Assembly (NCBI GenBank): GCA_041675005.1
Contig: JBAYUQ010000012.1
Coordinates: 24,271 to 88,270 of the forward strand
DNA length: 64,000 bases
Reading direction: 5' to 3'
Source of the DNA: PGYR01 sp041675005
GTDB lineage: Bacteria; Bacteroidota; Ignavibacteria; Kapaibacteriales; UBA2268
Shown in pieces: positions 1-8,102 of this stretch. The notes under the pieces are model-generated. The model ran no database searches. It was not told the origin of the DNA and saw nothing but the letters and a program-made list of their open reading frames with translations. Position numbers and translations under genes: made by a program. Within the stretch, counting starts at the first letter, position 1. Each line of letters starts with the position of its first letter.

Positions 1-2
1 GT

Positions 3-548
3 GTACAATTCGGATTAGCTGGCGAGTATTGGTACGAGCATGACTTGGCATTCACAGCTTCGGTACTGTACTCACAGGTTAGTGCGAATTTCAGAACAGA
101 AACTAGTGTAATCAAAAAAACAAATCCTGATTTACCAGGGTTTAACTGGACTACTGCTTATGAAAGTGATATCACACTCGGGTTTATTACTCTCGATATG
201 GCAGTGAAAAAAAGAATTTACAATAAACTTAGCTTGAGAGCAGGAGTTGATATTAATTTCAATATAAACTCTAGCGAAGCTCATAAAAATACTGTTGTTT
301 CACCCAAGAACGTACCGTTTTCCGATGGTACTTTTGAGAAAGAACTATCGAATGGTAGAATAGGCGACCTCTCTAGTTTTGTTCTAGGAGTAAATATAGG
401 TGCTAGTTATGACATTAACTTAGGTATTGAAAAATACGGCGAGATAAGTGCTATCAGTAATTACACAGTCAACAGCTATGTGTCGAATAATAGCTGGCAA
501 AATCTACAAACTAAGCTAATGATAAAAGCGTATCTTGGCATTAGATAA
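3..548 (+). CDS. Outer-membrane beta-barrel-like protein, 5' end outside window
   Basis: The reading frame is open from the first bases of the window, so this is the C-terminal part of a longer gene. An internal TTG at 45 is not a credible start because the frame continues upstream without a stop. The roughly 180 visible residues alternate short polar and aromatic stretches, as in an outer-membrane barrel (segments such as LAGEYWYE, ASVLYSQV, GVNIGASYDI and LMIKAYLGIR). The protein ends in a short aliphatic/aromatic strand. No family was recognised and no ligand can be proposed. The 3' end overlaps the convergent carboxypeptidase gene by 8 bases. Confidence 0.6.
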   Translation, partial: VQFGLAGEYWYEHDLAFTASVLYSQVSANFRTETSVIKKTNPDLPGFNWTTAYESDITLGFITLDMAVKKRIYNKLSLRAGVDINFNINSSEAHKNTVVSPKNVPFSDGTFEKELSNGRIGDLSSFVLGVNIGASYDINLGIEKYGEISAISNYTVNSYVSNNSWQNLQTKLMIKAYLGIR

Positions 549-1584
549 CTGCACTTTCGAGTATATTCAATGTACCTTTTTCACTATTCATCTCTGCTTC
601 TATACCAATAGGAATAGTGAATTGCGTAGATGTGTGACCGAACAATAACCCGTAGAAAACAGGGTAATTCATCCCAGCAAAAATATAATTATACACTTCT
701 AGCTCACTTCTGTCCCAACTTGATTGAGAGCTACCAGCAGTGCAATCATCGCATTTGCCAATAACTACACCTTTGAGCTTATCTAGCATACCTGCCAATC
801 TCATTTGAGTTAGCATTCGCTCCAATCTGTATGGGGCTTCACCCACATCTTCTATAAAGAGTATTTTGCCCGCTGTTTCTATCTGGTAAGGAGTGCCAAT
901 TAGTGAGGTTATAAGTGAAAGATTGCCCCCAACTAATTCGCCCTTAGCTGTTCCGTCATTAATTACTATTGTAGGATTAGTTGACCTAATGTCAGTTGAT
1001 TCTGGATTCTTCAATACACCATAAGCAGAGCTACTAAATAGCATTTTCTGGAATGAATTATATGTCACTTCATCAAAGTTAGAAAGCATAACAGGTGAAT
1101 GGAACGTCACCAATCCTGTCATCTTATTGATTCCAGTTAGCAGTGCTGTTATGTCACTATATCCACTTATGATCTTCGGATTACGTTTTATCAAATTATA
1201 GTCTAATTTATCCAATAACTCTGCTGATCCAAACCCACCACGAATACAGAATATTGCTCTTATCGATTTATCCGTAAAGGCCTGGTGTAACTCATCAATT
1301 CTCTCATCGGCAGACCTAGTTTTATAACCAGAAGCCGTTTTTACTATGCTCTTAGGCATAATAGAATTTAGCCCCAATTTATCGCATATTTCCTGAGCTC
1401 GGTAAACATCCAACAAATCAGTAACATTGGAAGCAGGAGAAACTAATGCAACTTTATCTCCTTTTTCTAGAGCTTTTGGTCTAATAATTGAGGGCTTATT
1501 CGTCTGTGATACTAGATTAGTGCTCCCTCTCAGTAAAAATACTGATGAAAGTGCCGTTATTTTTAATAAATTTCGTCTATTCAT
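541..1584 (-). CDS. LD-carboxypeptidase (peptidase family S66), exported
   Basis: A 347-residue protein of the LdcA/MccF family, which removes the terminal D-amino acid from peptidoglycan tetrapeptides or cleaves related amide bonds. The S66 catalytic set is visible: the nucleophile in IRGGFGS (Ser about 120), a glutamate in FIEDVGE (about 245) and a histidine in FGHTS (about 317). The N-terminus MNRRNLLKI followed by a hydrophobic stretch resembles a twin-arginine signal. This suggests envelope localisation, unlike cytoplasmic E. coli LdcA. Only the family assignment is firm; recycling versus peptide immunity cannot be separated here. The gene stands alone, convergent with the upstream barrel gene and divergent from the (p)ppGpp gene. 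Confidence 0.88.
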   Translation of the reverse strand: MNRRNLLKITALSSVFLLRGSTNLVSQTNKPSIIRPKALEKGDKVALVSPASNVTDLLDVYRAQEICDKLGLNSIMPKSIVKTASGYKTRSADERIDELHQAFTDKSIRAIFCIRGGFGSAELLDKLDYNLIKRNPKIISGYSDITALLTGINKMTGLVTFHSPVMLSNFDEVTYNSFQKMLFSSSAYGVLKNPESTDIRSTNPTIVINDGTAKGELVGGNLSLITSLIGTPYQIETAGKILFIEDVGEAPYRLERMLTQMRLAGMLDKLKGVVIGKCDDCTAGSSQSSWDRSELEVYNYIFAGMNYPVFYGLLFGHTSTQFTIPIGIEAEMNSEKGTLNILESAVI

Positions 1585-1667
1585 AGTTTATTTTCCGAAT
1601 ATTATAATAATTGTGTAAATTAAAGAAAAAAGTAATATAAAAATTGATAGATACCGAAAACATATTT

Positions 1668-3419
1668 ATGTTCCAACCCGAATACGAAGAGGATAGCCCT
1701 TTTGGTATTGACCCCAAGTTTGACCTAAGCTATTTATTACAGAAAGCTGAAGAATACTTACAGGACTACGATGAGGAACTAATCACCAAAGCATTTTGGT
1801 ATTGCTACGAAAATCACAAAGGAATGGTACGTAAATCGGGCAAACCGTTCTACACTCATCCACTGAATGTATCTATAGTCCTACTCGAAGAATTTCCAAT
1901 ATATGATTCTCAAACTGTTGCGGCTTGCTTACTCCACGATACTATCGAGGATGTAGATAGCGTAACTTGGGATACTATTAAAAATACTTTCAATAGTGAA
2001 GTAGCACGGATGGTGGACGGTGTAACTAAGATAAGCCATAAGGAAGTAAGCCAGACTGAAAATAAGGCTGCCTCGTATAGAAAGCTGTTTCTTGCTTTGG
2101 TTAGGGATATAAGAGTTATTCTAATCAAGTTAGCAGATAGATTGCACAATATTAGGACTCTTCACTACCTCTCCCCAAACAAACAAAAGTACATAGCCGA
2201 AGAAACACTAAATTTTTATACGATGCTAGCTCATAGATTGGGGCTCCTAAAAATAAAAATAGAGCTTGAAAATCTTTCATTCTACTATCTAGATAGAGAA
2301 GCTTACGAAGATCTCAAAGAGCGGTTAAATCTAAAAAGAAAGGAATTTCTTGGCTATATAACCTCATTTCTAGGAACTATAGAAGACAGTTTGAACCTGC
2401 ATGAAATAGATCACACTCTTACCATATATCATAAGCACGAATATGAGATATTCAATATGATACAAGAGGGGAAATCTCTATCTGATATAGATAATTTTTA
2501 TTCTATCAACCTAATTATAAACTCTAATGATATATCCGATTGCTATCGTGCTCACGGTATAATAGCGAATACATTCGATTCGATTAAGTTCTTAGATTAT
2601 ATTTCCAAACCGAAATTCGATTGGTACAAATCGCTGCATACGGAGATTATTGGCCCAGACGGTAAAAAAATAGAGCTCTCCATTCGGACACAAGAAATGG
2701 AAACGATTGCAGAGGATGGATTTGCTTCCAAATTCTCACTCAAAAATAAGCGTAAAGCACTCAATATAACCCGCGAGGACACCGAAGAGTGGGGTGAGTG
2801 GATGCAAGAAATGATAGAAGAATACCCAGATACAGCTATTCAGATAATCTGGAATTCAATCAAAGTAAACCTATTCGATGTAGATGTGGTTGTATATAAT
2901 AAAAAAGGCAACCCTGTCTCACTACCAGACGGCTCCACTGTACTCGATTTCGCATTTGCTAAATCCTACGAAGATGGTTTGCACTGTATTTCGGCTAAGA
3001 TAAACGGAGTAATAAAAGACCTATTCTACGAACTAAGATATGGGGACCAGGTAGAGATAATCACTTCCGAAAGCGTAACACCAGAGCCAAAATGGCAACA
3101 GCACGTTGTGACTTTCAAAGCTGTTATATCCTTGTTCCATTATTTTAAGGATAACCCTTTCGTTGAAATCTCAAGCAAGAAAGACCAGCATTCATTCATA
3201 AAAATGAAAATAGTGGGTGAAGATAGAGAGGGGATGCTAAAGCAAATAACCGAAGCTATTGGCAAAAATAGTATGCACGAATTGCATATTAGTGCCCAAG
3301 AAGAAGACTTCGAAGGAGTTTTCACGCTGAAATTAAAAGAAGATGATGACGTAAATAATATCTTCCTAAAAATCCTGAATATACAAGGCATCAAAAGTGT
3401 AAATCTACTCGACGATTGA
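1668..3419 (+). CDS. RelA/SpoT-family (p)ppGpp enzyme, hydrolase intact and synthetase apparently degenerate
   Basis: A RelA/SpoT homologue. Residue numbers count from an in-frame TTG at 1644; the ATG at 1668 is residue 9 and is the preferred start, with no ribosome binding site deciding. The N-terminal HD hydrolase domain keeps THP (72), HDTIED (98-103) and KLADRLHNIRT (162-172). The synthetase region (about 235-360) is eroded: the usual NGYQSLHT is DWYKSLHT, EVQIRT is ELSIRT, and the Asp/Arg of the YDLxAxR strand appear as Asn (DNFYSINL). A TGS domain (about 409-470) and a C-terminal ACT domain (about 515-591) follow, with the usual helical/zinc region between them mostly missing, hence 583-591 residues instead of about 740. 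It is probably a hydrolase-dominated, SpoT-like enzyme. Confidence 0.88.
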   Translation: MFQPEYEEDSPFGIDPKFDLSYLLQKAEEYLQDYDEELITKAFWYCYENHKGMVRKSGKPFYTHPLNVSIVLLEEFPIYDSQTVAACLLHDTIEDVDSVTWDTIKNTFNSEVARMVDGVTKISHKEVSQTENKAASYRKLFLALVRDIRVILIKLADRLHNIRTLHYLSPNKQKYIAEETLNFYTMLAHRLGLLKIKIELENLSFYYLDREAYEDLKERLNLKRKEFLGYITSFLGTIEDSLNLHEIDHTLTIYHKHEYEIFNMIQEGKSLSDIDNFYSINLIINSNDISDCYRAHGIIANTFDSIKFLDYISKPKFDWYKSLHTEIIGPDGKKIELSIRTQEMETIAEDGFASKFSLKNKRKALNITREDTEEWGEWMQEMIEEYPDTAIQIIWNSIKVNLFDVDVVVYNKKGNPVSLPDGSTVLDFAFAKSYEDGLHCISAKINGVIKDLFYELRYGDQVEIITSESVTPEPKWQQHVVTFKAVISLFHYFKDNPFVEISSKKDQHSFIKMKIVGEDREGMLKQITEAIGKNSMHELHISAQEEDFEGVFTLKLKEDDDVNNIFLKILNIQGIKSVNLLDD

Positions 3420-3429
3420 GCCACCCACG

Positions 3430-3795
3430 ATGAATGAATATAATGTCACAGCGAGGATAGTAGAGACGTGGCTGTCTCAAGATTACTTATTTTAACACAG
3501 AGACCACAAAGATTTGTTTTCCAAATTTTTCACACAAAGGACACAAAGTTCTCGTCACTTGAGAGGGAGCGTCGCGACCGAAGAGTCTAGGTAAAAAAAG
3601 AGATTCCTATATTAGCCCCATCGGGGCAAAATACCTGTAGCTAATAGTAACCCAGCAACTCCAATACCCCCAAGGGGGCAATATAATGTGTGACTAAAGT
3701 CCTCGTTGGTTAGGGTATGTCTGCAATCCGTTGGCTAAAGCCAAAGGCAATACTATTGAATTTACGCTTCTCGCAGTGACATTATATTCATTCAG
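3430..3795. repeat. 366-bp intergenic element bounded by 28-bp imperfect inverted repeats
   Basis: The left end (3430-3457) and the reverse complement of the right end (3768-3795) match at 25 of 28 positions by eye. The arms contain a TGACATTATATTCATTCA core. Inside lie several short palindromes: GCCCC-ATC-GGGGC (3615-3627), CCCCC-AA-GGGGG (3667-3678) and TTGGCT-AA-AGCCAA (3731-3744). The element occupies most of the 537-base gap between the (p)ppGpp gene and the lipoprotein gene. No coding sequence is visible. It may be a non-autonomous mobile element or a nested cluster of dispersed repeats; no target-site duplication was identified. Confidence 0.6.
3689..3749 (+). repeat. Dispersed palindromic repeat, copy 1
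   Basis: About 60 bases starting TGTGACTAAAGTC and ending CCGTTGGCTAAAGCCAAAGG. They align along their whole length, with one indel, to 63941-64000 at the far end of the window. Each copy carries two CTAAAG-centred arms about 40 bases apart. In this copy the first arm is only partly palindromic. The arrangement resembles REP-like elements mobilised by HUH transposases such as the one at 60709. Confidence 0.6.
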
Positions 3796-3956
3796 AGTGA
3801 CAGATCTTTCATCAAAGAGTTAGTGAAAACACCTGGAGAATTCTGGTGCAGTTCAATATTATTAGCTACATTCGCGTTAACTAACCACCCCGTCCCGATA
3901 CGCAGTCCCACCCCTCGATAGAGAAAATTTCAGGATTATTAGATTTAAACAAGGTA

Positions 3957-4724
3957 TTACGGTCTTCCTAAGTAACCGTGTTGAGTCAGAATTTCTATTC
4001 TACCTTCTAATATTCCTAATATCTCATTTGCATTTTGCTCTATTGAATATATACCTATGCCTTCAATGAAAGTATAGATAATATCGGATTTTGCAGCCCG
4101 TTCCATATTACCCGATGGTGAAAGCGATTTGGCAGATAAATCAATTGTTAGCTTAACTACATCTGCCGTGTAAGTTTTACCAATGTAAGTTATTTCTTTT
4201 GTGCTTTGCTTTTTACCTGTTATCTGTACTTTACCCGATACAGTGTCTTGCTCTATTACTTGATCTGTCAATTCAAAAAAGAAAGATTCCCATTCATTAT
4301 TATTGAAATCCATTATCTTAATCCAACCCGGAATTAGTATGGGTATATTAGAAGTTGTACTAGGGTCAGTAACATAATTATTCAGATTAATCTCATCCAT
4401 ATATAGATAGATACCATCTTCATCAGTGCTTATATGGGTAAATAGTGAATTATCAGTTTTTGTGTCATAGAATATCTTGTAAGCAGATCTCTTATCTAAT
4501 GTTTCTTCATCAAGTAAATGGATTGATTTGAATACTGCACTCTCTTCGATTATTTCTCCTTCGCTATCCAAATCATAAACACTGTAATCCCAAAAATTAT
4601 AGGCCTTTAATTCCAAATAATTGTTATCACCATCTGGGCTTGTTGTTTCCTTGTTATCACAGCCGCTTATAACTAATATAATTGCAAGCGATATAATAGT
4701 TAGTATAGTTATTCTCAGTTTCAT
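3957..4724 (-). CDS. Lipoprotein of unknown function (paralog of the next gene upstream)
   Basis: 255 residues with a lipoprotein signal: a charged start, a hydrophobic stretch and a lipobox ending ISGC (Cys about 22), followed by a short polar linker. The remainder is beta-rich with no recognised domain. It is clearly related to the lipoprotein encoded just upstream at 4824-5561: both have a TTSPD linker, a WIKIxDFN segment, a YxGKTY segment and a GxGIYS segment near the C-terminus. A terminator-like hairpin lies between the two genes, so they may be separately transcribed despite sharing a strand. No function is proposed. Confidence 0.75.
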   Translation of the reverse strand: MKLRITILTIISLAIILVISGCDNKETTSPDGDNNYLELKAYNFWDYSVYDLDSEGEIIEESAVFKSIHLLDEETLDKRSAYKIFYDTKTDNSLFTHISTDEDGIYLYMDEINLNNYVTDPSTTSNIPILIPGWIKIMDFNNNEWESFFFELTDQVIEQDTVSGKVQITGKKQSTKEITYIGKTYTADVVKLTIDLSAKSLSPSGNMERAAKSDIIYTFIEGIGIYSIEQNANEILGILEGRIEILTQHGYLGRP

Positions 4725-4763
4725 ATTATTATTCCATTTTGTTTCTATTTATCGTTTACCAAT

Positions 4764-4800
4764 ATAGAAAAAGTCCAGTAATAACTGGACTTTTATTTTT
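4764..4800 (-). terminator. Rho-independent terminator
   Basis: The stem AAGTCCAGT (4771-4779) pairs with ACTGGACTT (4784-4792) across a 4-base loop. On the minus strand the hairpin is followed by a T-run, so it ends the lipoprotein gene at 4824-5561. The plus strand also has T's after the hairpin, so it could act in both directions. Confidence 0.75.
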
Positions 4801-4823
4801 AAAATTAACTGAATGCTAAATAC

Positions 4824-5561
4824 TTATTTTAAGATATGGTCAACGAGAACATCTTTTGTTATAATTTTCACTATTTCACCATCTATAAAAGTATAATCTA
4901 AATTTGAAGTAGAATAAATGCCTAATCCAGGTATTAAACTAATATTAGTTGTATCACTTTGAGATTGAGGTACTGATACTATTTCATCATTCTCATCAAT
5001 ATAAGTATTAATAACATCCGTGTAATTTATATTCAAGTAATTTTGAACATCATAAGTTTTACCTTTGTATGTTACTTTACTTGAAGCAACTTTTTCTCCT
5101 TTCATCCCAGAAACTCCTTTTGTAGAAATACCGCTTTCTTCATCTTCTTCATCTATATTAACTTTAAATATATCCCATTTCGAAGTATTAAAATCAATAA
5201 TTTTTATCCAAATATTTATATCCTCTGGATCATCCGATGAAGAATAGCCGTATATACCATTTGCATCAGTGTAAATATAAGAGGTATCCATTGAGCCACC
5301 TGAATCATCTGTAAGTAAAAATGCATCTTTATTAGCTATCATCGTTTTACCAACAATAGAAAGAGTATATGTTTCTTTAACCGAACCTATAGTATTTCCA
5401 TTAGCATCAGTATTAAAGGTATCATATTTCCAAGAATTGCCAATTGCAAGTGGCAGACCTGTCCCATTATCAGTATCTGGTGAAGTTGTCGTGTCATCTG
5501 AACAACTACTTAAAAAGGCAACCATTAAAGCTGCAGCAAAGAATAGAACTATTTTTTTCAT
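4824..5561 (-). CDS. Lipoprotein of unknown function
   Basis: About 245 residues from the ATG at 5561. An in-frame extension to 5621 is rejected because MKKIVLFFAAALMVAFLSSC begins at 5561 with the sequence GGAG five bases upstream. The lipobox is LSSC. The mature part begins with an Asp/Thr/Ser linker and then a segment LAIGNSWKYDTF that is typical of beta-sandwich surface proteins. It is a tandem paralog of the lipoprotein at 3957-4724. An anionic DEEDEE stretch lies in the middle. No catalytic motif was recognised. It ends just before a strong terminator. Confidence 0.75.
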   Translation of the reverse strand: MKKIVLFFAAALMVAFLSSCSDDTTTSPDTDNGTGLPLAIGNSWKYDTFNTDANGNTIGSVKETYTLSIVGKTMIANKDAFLLTDDSGGSMDTSYIYTDANGIYGYSSSDDPEDINIWIKIIDFNTSKWDIFKVNIDEEDEESGISTKGVSGMKGEKVASSKVTYKGKTYDVQNYLNINYTDVINTYIDENDEIVSVPQSQSDTTNISLIPGLGIYSTSNLDYTFIDGEIVKIITKDVLVDHILK

Positions 5562-5689
5562 AAAAACTCCATAAATAATTATTAATTGATTTTTGTTATA
5601 AACTAACATAAAATTAAGCAAAAAGTATAGTAAAACAACACATTTTTTTCTTTAGCTCTAGAAACTTAGTATTTGCTAGGATTTCAATA

Positions 5690-6034
5690 TTACGAAACCT
5701 TACTAGTCTTTTTTTTTGAGCGTTTCCAAAATAAAAAGCGACCAAGCATTATTCTAAGGAAGTTCTTGAAGAATTTATGTTGACCAAATATAGTACCTAC
5801 TGTAAGTAGTATTATTTGGTAAGCTGGGAGTACAGTTACTATATATACAACTGCACGTAGCCAAAATGGATCTTCTTTGGTTAAGTGGAGTATCTCGAAT
5901 ACAAATCGGCTAACGTAAACGGAAAGCATTCCTGTAATAGCAAAAACAAGAAATATAATTGCTACTTGATATGGAGATGTAACTCCCCATCTTTTCTTAA
6001 GAAAATCAACTATTTTTTCTATTCTATTATTCAT
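5690..6034 (-). CDS. DUF6787-type small membrane protein
   Basis: 114 residues from the ATG at 6034 (MNNRIEK). Its start overlaps the stop of the haem utilisation gene by one base (TGATG), which indicates translational coupling and argues against a longer upstream start at 6073. The segment RWGVTSPYQVAIIFLVFAITG and two or three hydrophobic helices match the DUF6787 family of Bacteroidota, whose role is unknown. The C-terminus is strongly basic (KRSKKKTSK), as expected for a cytoplasmic tail. It is the last gene of the haem operon; a haem-related role is inferred from context only. Confidence 0.75.
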   Translation of the reverse strand: MNNRIEKIVDFLKKRWGVTSPYQVAIIFLVFAITGMLSVYVSRFVFEILHLTKEDPFWLRAVVYIVTVLPAYQIILLTVGTIFGQHKFFKNFLRIMLGRFLFWKRSKKKTSKVS

Positions 6035-7077
6035 CACTTTGCCTTTTCTAGTTCTGCGATTATATCTTGCCACTCCGGTAACTCTGGTATTCCAGGCTTT
6101 CTTTTGCCGAAGAATGTGATTGCAAGTTCGCCATCCATATCATAAAGTTCGAGTGACGTAACTACACCATCTTTTGTTGGTTTGAATAGCACAAAAGTTT
6201 CAGCAATCAAATCATTACGTAGGTGCATATTGAAATTCTCGTCCATTATATTAGTCCAATTCTCTATTAGACGGATATTTTTTATCTCGCCAGTGTGGAT
6301 TTGTACTATGTCATCATTCGCTACGAATACCATAATAGGCACTTGTCTATCGGCAGCGCTATGTAATATGTCTATAACTGCATCATTGTAAACTCTGTAA
6401 GCTAGATTATCGGGAGCTCTTTTTATTAGCTCTAGTCTCTTTATTTTCTGTGTTTCGAGTATTGTCTGGAAGTTATGAGTGTCCTCTAGTTTCTCCCACT
6501 CACTAATTGCCTTATCGAAATCTATATCTTCTATCGCGTTGTAATTCTTTGGCTTTTCACCTTTCTCAACTACTGGCAAAGTAGTATCATCTGATATGAA
6601 ACTCCCAATTAGCTTTTGGTACTCTTCTTCGTTACTATCGTCTGTTAGATAGACTTTCTGAGATGGTTTGCCATATTTGTTGAAAAACTGAATAGAACGA
6701 AGCATCTTACCATTGTGCTCTTTTTCTACATTATATACATACTTCCAATCATCGAAGAATACTCTTAGGTCGATGTCTTCGCCATGAATCAAACCCATGG
6801 AACCGTGTACTTGTACTTTTCCAAAAGTCCCTTTGCGTTCGTGTACAGCATTTTCGTTTCTTGCCAATACCATAACTCTACCAAGCTTTGGAAGCTCTTT
6901 GTAAATCTCAATCGGGGTTTCTTGTAGTTTACGGCTTGGGTCGTGTAGATTAGAAGCTAATAGTTCTAACTCGCTAATACCTAATAAATCAGCATACTCT
7001 TTGATTCTTAACTTAGGGTTAGTTTGTATTACTTGTTCGTATCTTTCCTTTAGAGAAGGAGTTTCAATTGTAGGCAT
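6034..7077 (-). CDS. hmuS: Haem utilisation/degradation protein, HemS/HmuS family
   Basis: 347 residues resembling HemS/ChuS/HmuS proteins, which bind or degrade haem in the cytoplasm after TonB-dependent import. The N-terminal helix region contains LKERYEQVIQTNPKLRIKEYADLLGISELELL, a typical family start (shown here in parts: NPKLRIKEYA, LGISELELL). It is followed by a GRVMVLARNENAVHERKG segment that corresponds to the conserved core. A second half repeats the fold (residues about 190-340), with AADRQVPIMVF and NFMHLR-like elements visible. It sits directly downstream of two HmuY-like proteins and a TonB receptor, which supports the haem assignment. The gap from the lipoprotein gene is 23 bases. 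Confidence 0.8.
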   Translation of the reverse strand: MPTIETPSLKERYEQVIQTNPKLRIKEYADLLGISELELLASNLHDPSRKLQETPIEIYKELPKLGRVMVLARNENAVHERKGTFGKVQVHGSMGLIHGEDIDLRVFFDDWKYVYNVEKEHNGKMLRSIQFFNKYGKPSQKVYLTDDSNEEEYQKLIGSFISDDTTLPVVEKGEKPKNYNAIEDIDFDKAISEWEKLEDTHNFQTILETQKIKRLELIKRAPDNLAYRVYNDAVIDILHSAADRQVPIMVFVANDDIVQIHTGEIKNIRLIENWTNIMDENFNMHLRNDLIAETFVLFKPTKDGVVTSLELYDMDGELAITFFGKRKPGIPELPEWQDIIAELEKAK

Positions 7078-7100
7078 AACACACCATTTTCATTTTTATA

Positions 7101-8102
7101 TTATAATAACTTAAACTCAAATTGGGGATAGCCCTTCTCCGCTTTCCCATCTATTATTTTCTGAAAGCCTATGAATCTCAGCTTATAGATGAATCCTTCA
7201 GGATCTCTTATCAAAAATTTCTTAGATGGATTAACAGTATAGACGCCAGTATTGATATCTACTTGTTTCCAATCCCATCCAATTTCATTTCTTATTCTTG
7301 AGAATTTGGTCATCTGAGCAATCTCTGTAGTCAAATCACTGAAATCTATCACACTATCTGCTTCAGCAACCATACACATCCTATCGTTAAGTAAAGCACC
7401 ATTAACAGGGTATATTTCGAATCCAAGTACATCAAAAAACTCAGTGTATTTAGTAAACAAGATATCCCATTCGCTAGCAAGTGGTTCAAGGTTATTTACT
7501 TCCCCGCCATTTTCGAACGACATTGTTATATAATTATACCCATCTATTCTTGGTATATATAGTGTATCAATTACATTTGATTTTAGTTCTGAGAACTTAA
7601 TTGTAAATCCATTTTCATCAGCACCTAAAATCATCATCTTCCATATCCCGCCTCTTGAACGGTCATGACTTCGGCCTCTGTCTATTACATAAACGTGATT
7701 TTTAGATTGAATACTGCCTTCATTTACTTCCCACCACTTACCGATAGCGGAGGAATCCATATTGCCATTAGGTAAATCTCGTTTGTATTGATCATTTTCT
7801 AATGCCGTTGTTACAGTATCAAAATCTACAATTCCTAAATCTTGGATAGCTATATCTCGTGCCGCATTTATCCTAACATAATAATCATCGTAAGCCTGGA
7901 AACCCAAATCCCACAAGCCGAATAGATTAGTCTTTACTACTGAGTTAGTTGATAAATCAAAGTATATCTGGTTCTCATAAACATCAAAATCTACTTGATT
8001 CGAGGTGATATCACCTCGTGGGAATGGATTAACAGCCGTGTCTTCTTTGAAACAGGAGTTCAGAAGTACTAATAGCGGTAATATAAAAATGTATTTTTTC
8101 AT
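7101..8102 (-). CDS. HmuY-family haem-binding lipoprotein
   Basis: 333 residues beginning with a lipoprotein signal (lipobox LNSC, Cys about 17). The body has the HmuY pattern: an early beta strand YFDLSTN, a WDLGFQ segment, a later WDILFTKY segment, and a C-terminal portion with WDWKQVDINTGVYT and GFIYKLRF. HmuY proteins are surface haemophores that hand haem to the partner TonB receptor. The ATG overlaps the receptor stop by one base (TAATG), so translation is coupled. It differs from the first HmuY-like gene of the operon in being lipid-anchored rather than T9SS-sorted. Family assignment is by pattern; axial haem ligands were not identified. Confidence 0.75.
   Translation of the reverse strand: MKKYIFILPLLVLLNSCFKEDTAVNPFPRGDITSNQVDFDVYENQIYFDLSTNSVVKTNLFGLWDLGFQAYDDYYVRINAARDIAIQDLGIVDFDTVTTALENDQYKRDLPNGNMDSSAIGKWWEVNEGSIQSKNHVYVIDRGRSHDRSRGGIWKMMILGADENGFTIKFSELKSNVIDTLYIPRIDGYNYITMSFENGGEVNNLEPLASEWDILFTKYTEFFDVLGFEIYPVNGALLNDRMCMVAEADSVIDFSDLTTEIAQMTKFSRIRNEIGWDWKQVDINTGVYTVNPSKKFLIRDPEGFIYKLRFIGFQKIIDGKAEKGYPQFEFKLL

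Noticed and set aside
3420..3956. CRISPR array
   Set aside because: The repeated motifs are palindromes and inverted copies of unequal spacing, not regularly spaced direct repeats, and no cas gene is present.
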